DNA of 64,000 bases from Cardiocondyla obscurior. Lineage: Eukaryota; Arthropoda; Insecta; Hymenoptera; Formicidae. Of this stretch, positions 14,301-26,300 are shown piece after piece. The notes under the pieces were generated by a model, which worked only from the letters and a program-made list of their open reading frames with translations, had not been told where the DNA came from and did no database searches. Location: contig NC_091877.1 in assembly GCF_019399895.1 (NCBI RefSeq), positions 2,108,001-2,172,000 on the forward strand. The letters are read 5' to 3'. The first letter of the stretch is position 1, and each line of letters begins with the position of its first letter. The translations under genes were made by a program, and so were the position numbers.

Positions 14301-17300
14301 GATATAACGCTCAAGTTTTCCATAAGACAGCATGCCCTCGCCAAAACACGAACCGGGAATTATCCGGAGCTCATCGTTCTCGAAGAGATTCTCTCTCTAA
14401 TTCGGTTACTCGTGGAGTTCAGGGATGTTCCAAGACAAATGAGCGAAGAGAATGCAAGGTCGTGCTAAGTGGATTCGGGTGAATTTCGATATTATCTTAA
14501 CGCGACTAAGATACACGCATGTCATTTCTGCTTCATTGATCAACGAGTGTACAATGTACAAAGAAATATAATGCTAGATGAGCGTTGTTGCGCTATCGCG
14601 TATTGAACGATTTATTTTCATACTGTACGACAAAATTTTCTACGACACTTTCAAGGGTTTTAACAAGATAAAAATACCAATCTCGTATATTTCACATTTT
14701 TATCTCAATTACTTTAACAGTCTGCCGAAAACGCTCTCTTTTTAAGACAGACATTAGAGTGCTTTCCTTTTAAAATAACGCGACGAAGGTCGGTCGATAG
14801 CAGCCGCTTTTTTTTTTTTTCCTTCTTTTCTTTTCCCGTGGCTAATAATCAAGTGACGTTAGAAAGAACGGAAATTAGCAATTCAACTGTAATTTCGTGA
14901 GATTTTTGCGCGTTTCGCCGAGACAGAGTTCGCGTACTTCTTTCTGTCTTGTCGAGTACATTTACACCGTCGGCAAAATGGGTACTTATCCAAGTTACAA
15001 GGCGGCGGTGGCAAAACTGCGACGAGGAAAAGGGGAGGCAAAGTAGGTAGATAGCCCGAGAGTTTTCGCGAGCGAAGGGGAAGAAAAGGCTGAATCAAAG
15101 GCGGGATGAGAAAGAAGGAACTTGTTGTGACTTCCATAAAAATCCGGAAGCGGTTTTCGAAGAGTCCTAAGAAAAATTTGTCCGCGAACTTTACACGATA
15201 TTCCGTTGCGCTTGAAAGCCCTTCCCTTCCTACTTTTTTTCTCAAGGCACTGTCCACTTCGATCAAATCTATCTCCGTTCTGTCGCACAGCAACAAATTA
15301 ATTTTCATGCCGTTGGTCGAAACAATTAATGTTTAAATATGCACGATCTTCGCGAGCGGAAAGTATCGACGTTTATTTCCTCACATAAATGTGGCTTTAA
15401 AGATTTCGTAACGCGTACGCGAAAAAATATTACCTCTTTGTCATTAAAAAAAATGGGTAAATAATTATCTTTCCGATATTTCATGTGAAAAGTTTTTAAC
15501 TCGTAATGCAGTTTATGTAGTTGATTATTTACATTAATCTATTTTTTATCATCTCCTCTATAAATAACTCGGATTTTATTTTTTTTTTTTTTAATTTTTT
15601 TTTCTTTTTCGCATGCGGCAGTGATTTATATTGCCGTACAACGAGATGTCTTCCTGCGACTTTTATTTTTAAACCCATGTTTCATATGAGACTCGTAAAA
15701 CGAACGGAATATTTTATAGTTGAAATAGAAACTTAAAACAGACACGCGGGACGTTATGATTATTAAATATATTCCTTTTGTTCAGCGTATATACGAAATG
15801 TGTCGCCAATAGTATAGGCCACAGCTGCGACTGAGATTTATAGCATGCAAATATAACTTATGGGTTGCGCTACCATCCAAATTTGTTATGCTACAATTGA
15901 AACGCGACTGTGATTGAAATAGGGCTTTGCAAGCTCGTTTTATATATGTACTATTGAATGCACTCAAACCCACGTGTATCGATAACCTGGATAAACTTGA
16001 TAACTTAATAAATTAAGCAACTATTCAGATATCGTGAAAGGGCCATTCAAAGCAACCACTTACGGCGTTCAATTTAATCGAAATCAATCGAATTGAATCT
16101 CTTGCTCATTACGTTGTACAGCTCATTAATGTAAGTAAATAACTCGTTTTAATGTAAATATAAAATTTGCCTATATTTAATTTATGTCAACCAGTTACAC
16201 AAATATCATGAAAACACCGAAAGAAATTGCTCGAGAAAACATTTATTTAGCTAATCTGATTTTGCAGCTAGTGATTAGATCGCGCAGATTAAATATATTT
16301 CTTAACTAATGACTGGCTTGGTACTTGCCATAAATTATAAGAAAGTATTTATTAATTAGTGACTAGGTATCTTCAAAAATTAAGTTGTCATTTAAAAAAG
16401 AAAAAACAAAATCTGCCTAGTATCGGTCGTCTAGTCACTGTTCATCGCGGACCATGTATCTAAACGTTTTACTTGTTTACTATTGTGTGCTGACTTTACG
16501 CAACGCTCGCTCGACTGCCGAATTCGTCGAGCAAACCGGTTCTCGCCGCTCGCCGTCCGCGCGTCCTCCACCCTGCGAACTTGGAGCACGAGGACTGCCG
16601 GCCAGATGTCAACACACGCACGTACACTCACACTACCGCGGCGTCGGCGGGCCCGGCGACAAACAGTCTGGGCAGCCGAGCGCGCGTTAAATAGGTCAAG
16701 ACGCGTAGTAAATATAGTACGCGGCGAAAAACGTTTAGATATTTAGCTTTATTAGCTCGTTATTTACCTAGTAATAATTATTTAGTACAGTTTCGCTAGA
16801 CAGCCACGAGATGAACCACGAATTGACTAATTATTACGTAACGGTGGGAATCGATTTCCACTCGAATGTTTGCAAAAAAAAAAAAAAATATATATACGTA
16901 TATGTATATCAAAGCCAGTCATATTATTCAAAGCAGATATTAAAAAGACAACGAAAAATGATACATTTAATAAAATACTGTATGTTATTGAGAATTATTG
17001 AAAATTTTGCCAGTAGAATAATACAAAGAACTTGAGAAATAAAAAAATCTAAAACTTTTATCTAAAATTTATTTTACTTTAATGGGGATAAGAGCGGTAG
17101 AGTTTAAAAAAGAGCACACTCTGGATGAATATTCCATCAACCTCGTTCACGGGCATAAACTAAAAAGAAAGAGATGTAAATCAAATAAACTACGCGCAAA
17201 CCGCCAGTAGACCGCAAACGGTAATTAATGCGAAAAATTTCGGCCGGCTGTATGCATCCGGAAATGTGGGCCGTCGGCAATGAATCGTGTATACGTGTGT

Positions 17301-20300
17301 GGCGTGTGTATGCGAGGATACTGGACACGGAGGAAAAATAAATTTAACGAAAATCAGACGTACGTATGATTTAACGAACGTGAATTCCGAGGTCAACGCT
17401 ATTAAACAATTACAAATAACTAGTTGCATGTAAAACTTTTATTACTTTTCGATTATCGCGGTTTATCTACCAATAAGAGAGCGCGAGTGACAATATCCAG
17501 TTACAAAGTATTAGATACGACTTGGAGATATCGTTATCTCACCGTGAGGGACCACTATTTACATAAAAAAGCAATTTTTCTGACGTCCCACCTGTATTTA
17601 AATAGCGAGATATACAGCTTCGAAGAATTATACGGTAGTACCACGTACCTACATTTTCATGAAAATAAAAAGTTAACTGTTTGTAAAATCGAGAAACTAG
17701 CGAGAAAACCGATCAACGTCGCGAAAAAGCGACAACAATTAACAGCTGATTCACCCGTCACACTAATTCTTTTTTTATTGAGAAGAAGAAGAAGAAGAAA
17801 AGATACTAAGAATATTTTACATAATATGTAAAATAAAAAATGTTTTAATTTATTTATTCAATTTGGATTTATTGTTAGACTTATGCGAGTGTTTCTGTTG
17901 CAGGCAGGCTTACATGGATTAACCGGGCATATTGAATTCAACGAAGGAAAGAGAAATAATTTTAAGCTGGATCTCTTAAAACTAAAAAAAGAAGAGCTCG
18001 TTAAAGTCGGCGAATGGAAATCCGGGTCCGGAATTAATGTTACAGACCTAGACGCCTTTTACGAGACCACGATGACCAACATTACGCTCGTAGTAATGAC
18101 GAGAGAGGTAATGATACCTTATATCCAATTTATATGTGTTCGTAACCGGCACAGCGTTACAATTAATTATTAAACTGCACACGAGTAAAATCATATGATA
18201 ATACGTACATGAAAGGTGCTCTGCATAGGATCGAATAAATTTATTATTATATCGCGCGGAGATAAAGTCTTTACTTAAAAAAATTTAAACTTTATAAATT
18301 TATGTAAGAAGTAATATCTGACGAAATGCGAGCAGCATAAATGTTGGAAATTTTAAAATAATCGATATTATTTTACGATCTTTGAAAAAATAAAAAATTT
18401 TTTTTTAAGTGGCTCGCAGGATTTTTAAGAAAAGTAACAAAATAAACAGTAAAATAGCGTGCGGTGTCGAGGAAAATCTTAGTCGGCTGAAGGAACGTTT
18501 TATCTCGGTGTTATTTTATATTCTCAGAAAAATGAAAAATTCATGACGGCAAAAGAAAAATGTTTGAAGGACAAGCGATCAAAGTGTTATATGTATATTC
18601 GTGTTCAATGGCTGCTTTTTCCCACCCTTTTCCTTTGATACAGCTATCTCACGTGAAAATAAGAACTTTTAAGGATTTGCTTCTGCCCTATCCCTGTCGA
18701 TAAGCGCAATTCTACGATCTATCAGTAGGATCCAATTTTCTACAGGAAAGACCCTACGTCATGGTAAAAGAAGACAAGAATTTGACTGGTAACGCGAGAT
18801 TCGAAGGCTTCTGCATCGATTTGCTCAAGTGGATCGCAGGCCAAGTCGGTTTCCAATATGCAATCAAATTGGTGCCCGATCATATGTACGGGGTGTATGA
18901 TCCCGAGACAAAAGAATGGAATGGAATCGTGCGCGAGCTCATGGACAAGGTAAGGCATAAATGTATAAAATTAATTTTCTCACGCGGCGTTAATTATTAA
19001 TTATATAAAATTACTTTTGCTACTGTGGTATAATAAGTGCATAGGAGTAAGCGTGTTAGTTTCTCCAATTCCTTTTCGGCACGAAATCAAAAAAGACGCC
19101 GGTGCGATCATAGTTTTGTTAAGTCGCTGCTTTTAGCGAAAGCTTTTCCGTCGAGCTTTCGTTTGACCGACAGCTTTTTAAGCGAGAGCCAGCGGGCTCA
19201 ATTTTTTTTTACGTCTATTTCTTCTATATGATTTTCCCACCCGAAAAATTACAAAATACAAATACAATATATGCAAATAATACAAAATAAGAAAAAAATA
19301 AAAAAACTTGGGACTCACCGGTCGATGCGCAGCAGCGGAGTTGTAGTTTCAGCAATGATAATCCTGTAACATACAACAATAAAATTTAATTGTAGAGACG
19401 TTTGCAAAATTGTTTACTATTAAAAAAAATTTTTAGCGCGTCTTTTAATTGTTATTAAATCAACTGGACAATTTCGATGAATAATTTGAAATAAAAAAGA
19501 AAAAAGATTCTTACCCATGAGTTGCTCCGCTGAGGCAGGATGCCTTTCCGAGGCCACCATCTTCCTCTCAGGTTGTTGGTTGTTAGATCGTTATCTGAAA
19601 CAAACAAAAGTTTTTAATGAGTATTAATTTTTTTTTAATAACATAAACGACAATGTATTAATAATGTTATCGAAATTACGGAAGCGTGGTATATTAGAAA
19701 AAATATCGAGATAGGAGAACAGATGTATACGACCCAAGAGGCCGATTTTATATGCAAAGCAAAGTAAATTTCCGCAGGCGTGTCGCAATAAATCCATCTC
19801 GCGAGGAATTTCATTACGCCTCTAGTTGGATACAAGAATCACTTGGATTAACCATTTTCTCACGACCAAAAGACGATATTTGATATTTCGATTCATAGAT
19901 CAGCTCGCAGATGTTGCCCGATGTCATTTAAATTGTAAAATTGCCGCGGTTATTAAAATGAAAGTTTGATTTATGCGCTTTCGAACGTCTTTCAAATTTA
20001 ATCTACGCTGTCGATCCATTATTGTCTGCATGATTAAGTAGGCGGAAACGTAGTGTTCGCATAATTTCCATAATGTACAATTCATCTTAATGTCGGCGTT
20101 GTAAAATAATATTTCTCACTCGCCGAGATATAATGCGCGACGGCGGCGATATAAAACGGAGTATATTTTATTGTATTCACTTGATGTGAAAATTTATACC
20201 GCCTGAATTATTTATATCTGTTGGCGAGAAAGATACGATTAGATAATGTTTTATCGACGACTGCCCTTTATGGGAGATTAAATCCTATTGTTTCACGTAA

Positions 20301-23300
20301 CGTCACAATCATTTCGGTTTTTATGCGACCATGGCTTTATTAAGGAAATAAAATCTTTTTTAATTCCCTTGAATACGGTAATTCTTTCAGAGAGCGGATC
20401 TAGCGGTTGCTTCCATGACGATTAATTATGCCAGAGAAAGTGTAATAGACTTCACTAAGCCGTTTATGAATCTCGGAATTGGAATTTTGTTTAAGGTGAG
20501 TTAATATCGTGCATCAGCTGTCAATTTCGTACAACTATACGTGGATGTGACATAATTATCCTCTATTAGCCCCCTTTTATCAAAGTACATGTGTTGTATG
20601 TCTCTAATGTTTAATTCTTCATTATTATTTCAGTTTATGCATTACATTAACATAAATTAACAAAAGTGATTTTCATACGAGCATGTCATTATAACCTATT
20701 GAATAATTTGGGACGTGAATAGACGCTTTAATTATTCTACGGGAATATCACTTGGGCGCGAAATGCGTTTGCACAATCTAGTCATTGTCATTTTAATTCG
20801 ATTATTAATCCACGAGAAGGGAATTAATTTGCCAATAAGTCAGCGCCTCTCGTGATCTTCTCTCTTTCCTCGACGAATGCCCGCGAAGAAAGAAATGTCT
20901 TTTAAACGTCAAGGATCACCGTGAAACGCTGGCTCGTTCCGGCCCCCCTTCCCCTCGCAACGTCGCGGCGGTTGCGTGTTCGCGCCCGCGTCGCGTCGTG
21001 TCGCGCCACGAAACGGGATCCGTTTTAATTAAAATCGTAGCGTGACGTAATTTAGGTGCCGTCCAGTCAGCCAACACGGCTTTTCTCCTTCATGAATCCA
21101 CTGGCGGTCGAGATCTGGCTGTACGTGCTCGCCGCCTACATGCTCGTGAGCTTCACCCTCTTCGTGATGGCGCGCTTCAGCCCGTACGAGTGGAACAATC
21201 CGCATCCGTGTCTGGCTGAGAGCGACGTGGTCGAGAACCAGTTTACCGTCAGCAACAGTTTCTGGTTCATCACCGGCACCTTCCTCAGGCAGGGCAGTGG
21301 GCTCAACCCAAAGGTACACTCAACGAGGTGCTCCGCCATTGGACTACTTCTACCGTTTTCCTTCGCGTACTCACCGGCCCGCCGCTCTTTCGCCGTCGGG
21401 ACATCCCTCATCCGACATGCCCGCCGGTTTCTCTCGCGTTTGCTATTCCCGAACGTTATACGTAAACCCGTTCGCGAGGCAACGCGCACATAAATCTATC
21501 ATCTCGCCGGAGTGCAAACAGTAGATCGCCTGTTTGCAAGGGCGCACGTCAATTCGTTTATATCTGTTTATGTTACGAATCATATATTTGCAATATTACA
21601 GGGATTCCCCCACTGAAGATGCACACCAAACCGAACGGACAAATCTCAAAGTACTATTATAAAATCTCCTTCTTCTTTTTTTTTTTTTTTCTTCGCTTTA
21701 AGTAACATCCCATCCTCGGTTCCGGAAAGTTTTTGGAAGCTCCGGGAAGCATTCATTATCCAGAAAGGAAAAAAGAACGACTAGTGACGTTTAATTTTTT
21801 TAAGTAAATTATTTAGAATGCGCTATTGTTTGCTTTTTCACCGCGGCAATGGACTGTGTGCGTCTTACAATCCAATCTCGATTACCTCCTACAGCGTTAG
21901 CAATCTCTCGTTAAAAAATAAAGCAGCACGTACGGCGATTGCACTTAGAGTGCACCACCATTGTGCTTCGCCCGACGAGCCGCGCCAGAGAATAATACGT
22001 TCTCGTAATTCCGTCGAAATAAAGAATCGTCTTTCGAGGCTATTTGAGAGACTGGATATTGTGTGAGAAAGAGACGTGGGAGTTGTAAGCAATTCACGAT
22101 TTGAAATATAACTATTTTTTTTTTTTTCTTCCAGTATGAAATAACAATTGGAACAGGCGTGTCATTGCGCTTCACGAAATATCCTCGCATTGTGGTAGTC
22201 TGTGATATCGAAAATTCGGTCGATCAAATCAATTCTCGAAGATTAGTAATGATGAATGTGAATGCTTCAGGTAACCAAACGTACGCCACGGCTCTTCTCG
22301 TTCATGAATCCCCTCGCCGTGGAGATCTGGTTGTCCTTGCTAGGCGCTTACGTGATCGTTTCCCTAACGATATGGATAGTGGCAAGATTCTCACCCTACG
22401 AGTGGGTAGAGCCGTCCCCCTGCCCAAGCTGTAAATGCCCTTTACAGGTAGGGTTAGGCTTACGTCGAGTGGTGCGACATCGATCGATTTATATTAATCG
22501 CAAAGTCCAAATTATTTCTTAAAATATTACGATTTTTCTTCACAACTGAGATTTAAGTAGCTGGAATATAATAAAATATACCCGATATTTCATAACAAAT
22601 TTTTTAACTGTTTGATTTGTGTTTTATAACATTTCTGTATTATAAAATATAAATCTTAGTCATCTCGCGTCTGCTTAATTGTTTGTAACACGACAAACGT
22701 CTCTGTAGAAAACGGTATAATATATTTTATATGCAGAGTACGTAACATGTAGAAAGCTACGAATTGAGCAATTATTTTTTAAACCGCACCACTCGACGGG
22801 GGAGACATCGCATTTGTAATGTCATCAGGGCAGTCACATGAGCGCTTTGGATCCTGACAGCGACGACATTCCTCTACTGAAAACTGTCAACGAGTTCAGC
22901 GCGCCCAACAGTTTTTGGTTTACGGTCGGCACACTTATGCAACAGGGCAGCGATCTCAACCCTAAGGTAAACGTGCCACCACGAAGAGTCAAACAGCCCC
23001 GAGAAACAGCATTCCCTCATTTTTCTTTTTCTTTTTTTTTTGTAATTACCAGACATGTATGTAGTAATTACAAATTCTCTCGGCAGAACTTATCAGACTT
23101 TTCAGGAAGAGTAATGGCAAATTTTTTTTTAATGACTCCCGAGTAATTAAAAGAATTCGCGTGATTAAAGATTTAATCGCGGATAGGTAAATTTTGAAGC
23201 GCTTCCTTTAAAGTTTTTTTTTTTTGCAATAGTAAAGATTTTATATAAAATTATATTACCGCATATTTTGATAAAACGTCTAGTAATATTATAAGGCCAT

Positions 23301-26300
23301 TTCTATCTCGTACTTCTGTTACGTAACTGAATCGATTCAGAAACTTTTACGACACTTTGCAGAATGTTTTCTTTCTTTTATGAAAGTCTATATATTTATT
23401 TTGATATATTAAAAAATTGGAATATTTAATATAATAAACTTGAGAGAAAAACAGACAAGTTTGTTAAATATAGTTTATACGACAAACCTTCTCTCTTACA
23501 TACTTCTCAATAAAATATTTAATATACTGAACTATATTCATACTAAATTATAAAAACTTTATTAAATATTCCAAGTTTAATAATCAAACACCATTATCCG
23601 TATTTCTTTCTGTAAAATTTTTTTCTTTATATTGTCTTGTTGAATTAATTTTTAACAACATTAGCACGTCAAAGAGAAACCGACAAGTAGATTTAGTCTC
23701 GATATAATTACACCGCAGTAAACCCTTCCTTCGCATTATCGGTCTGTTCCTTTTTTTCTTTTTTTTTTACGTCAACATTTACGTAGCTCAAGTTTAAAAA
23801 ACAGTTTTCTTTCCCTTTAAAAGTCATACCATAAAAAGCCACATACAACAAGTACATACACACACACGCATGTGCACGTACGTTTAAAAATTACTCGCTT
23901 TCAGTCGGGCACTAACATACTTGAAAAAGTAAAAGAAAACTCTTTAAATTTGAGAAAATCTCGAGGAAAATTTAAAAACCGCGACAATCGGTAAACAAAA
24001 CATTATAATAGTCCGTTTTATAATTTAAAGTAATCAAATTTAAACAAAAATGAAACTTTTCGTTACGTGTACATTTTTAAAACTCTTGCAACAATAAATT
24101 TCTTTGGAGAAAACGGTGAAAATACGCGTCTGCTCTATAAAAGCACTGTTATTTTTATTAGACGCGTATAAAATGCTGCAAATCTCATTTGCAACGAAAA
24201 TATGATATTTTCCGTCATAACAATTATTATTCCTTCGATATTTTAGTTTTATTTATTACTAACGCTGCGTGTAATACGAGGGAACTAAAATGAAGACTCT
24301 CAGCGGTACAGAATAGCGTGCAATTGGCTTTCAGTTGTCGAATAATACGTGTAGCATTGTGTAGAGTTCCGTCAATCGCGAGAAAAGTATCGCGAGATAT
24401 GAACTGAGACGGTACGGGCATTGCTAACATGGACAATGGAAGCATTCGAAGTGGAAGGAACTGTGTCATTATTCGCGCCACACTTGACTTTTTCTCGTGC
24501 TTACAAAGATTTAAAAATAAAATAAAATAAAATTAAAATGGAGCTTGCCACGCGTAAAGCTCTCTCTATTCATGAAATTTTATTTACTTTTACTGCGACA
24601 CAATTATCAAAAAGCTAACCGGAAAAACGAATACCAGCCCTGCATGCACATATAAGTCAAATGCTTTTTAACGTCTTATGTTTCGTGTTATAATCATCCT
24701 ATGTTTTATTAATTTCGTATAGAAGTATGATATAAAAATAGCCGCGACTAAAACGCACTTCGCTCGCGAGCAGATTATGATTTATATTTCGTTATTTTGA
24801 AAACAGATATATATTTCGTAGTTCGTTAGTCAGCGCAGTTGTCTTTTACGATACTAGTTCTATAAGAAAAATCCATATCGCATTGCAATATTTAACTTGT
24901 CAAAAAAAAAAAAAAAATGCTAATGGCTATTTTTGAAAATTTCTTGAAAATACATCAGTGTAGGTACACGTTGCTTACGCGGTGATCTGCTGTATCTTAT
25001 GGATTTTCGCGAGGTTCCACGGTGAGGTACAGCTTGCGCTGGTGTTGTTTCTCTGGCAATGCCAACACCAGTATAGAAAGGAGGTTTTGTTTACAATAGA
25101 CGACGATACAACGCGAACACAATTACTCGACATGTGCCTCCACGCATCTAGCCTAGAAACGTTCACCGTAATATCTCACGAATTTCTACGTCATCCGTTT
25201 ATATAGCCACATCGATAAAAGCAATTACTGCCGTGGAAGTCACACTTACGTTAAAAATCGTATTAATTGACCTGTTGTAATATAATGCAACGAAAATTTT
25301 TATAAATAACTTGAAACATACAATAAAGCTTATTATTTAAGCGTAATTAATTTTTCTAACACGAGTTGTTACGTAAAATTAAATTACTTAATTCAAGTCT
25401 AACGACAGGAGACGATTTCCAAAATCTTGCTTTATCGAATACACGGCGGCTTGTAAAACTTGTCGACAGAAAGTTTAATAACGTATTCGTTCAGGACTGT
25501 CTAGGAGAATATCAAAACTCGAAATGTAACAGCTGGGGAGTAGAATCTAATATGGAAACGTAAATACCTATGATACATCATGTGATGCCAATTGACTCTG
25601 GTGGCACGTATGTACATGCGGGGTTGTCGTTGCGACTGTCTCGAGTGTCAGCAAATTATGTTTCGCGTCAGCCGGATGCGCTGGTTACCGAGAATCGCGG
25701 TTGAGCATTCAAGAGCGAGAGAAAATGTAATATTGCAAATAGTAGTTGCCCTTTATGTTCTAAATATCTTCGCGTGTGGGCATAGACGTATGCGCGTAAT
25801 AATACACGCGTGAATAAATTTTTCCTATACCGATACAAATAGTCGGCGACTCGCTCGAGCACGTAGCGAAGCCGTTCCGCATTAAAATCACTTGTGAATA
25901 AAAAAAAAAAGAAAGAAAAAAAAAGCAGATATTATATTCGACGTACAAATTAAACACATTCATTACACATTCTGAATACGCGGATTACACCGTGCAAACT
26001 CTTTCGCGGAGTATTACCGCGTGGTAGAATTAAAACCGTTCGCTCAATTCCCGAGCGGCAAGCGCCGTAATACGGGAATGAGAGAATCATTCATGGGTGT
26101 TCTACATTCGACGATCGTTTCCTCGCCCCGTTAATGGATCGAAATATCCCGGCAGCGAATTCTAAATGAGATCCCGTATTGCATTCTCAGACTGCTATGA
26201 GAAATTTTTCGTCGGAATCGTATTTTAAGTCGATCTCGTCATCCCGGTATGTCCTGATGCGTTTTCAATCGATCTTTGAATCTACTTACGGTATTTCGTA

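Noticed and set aside
14087..14482. 131-codon open frame in a receptor intron
   Set aside because: It has no domain, no splice context and a composition that follows a locally GC-rich, purine-rich stretch. It is most likely open by chance.
22136..22270. Strong pyrimidine tract and acceptor (TTCTTCCAG) that could extend exon 9b part 1 upstream
   Set aside because: The extension reads into a different frame from the pore-coding frame; the acceptor at 22270 is the one that joins correctly.
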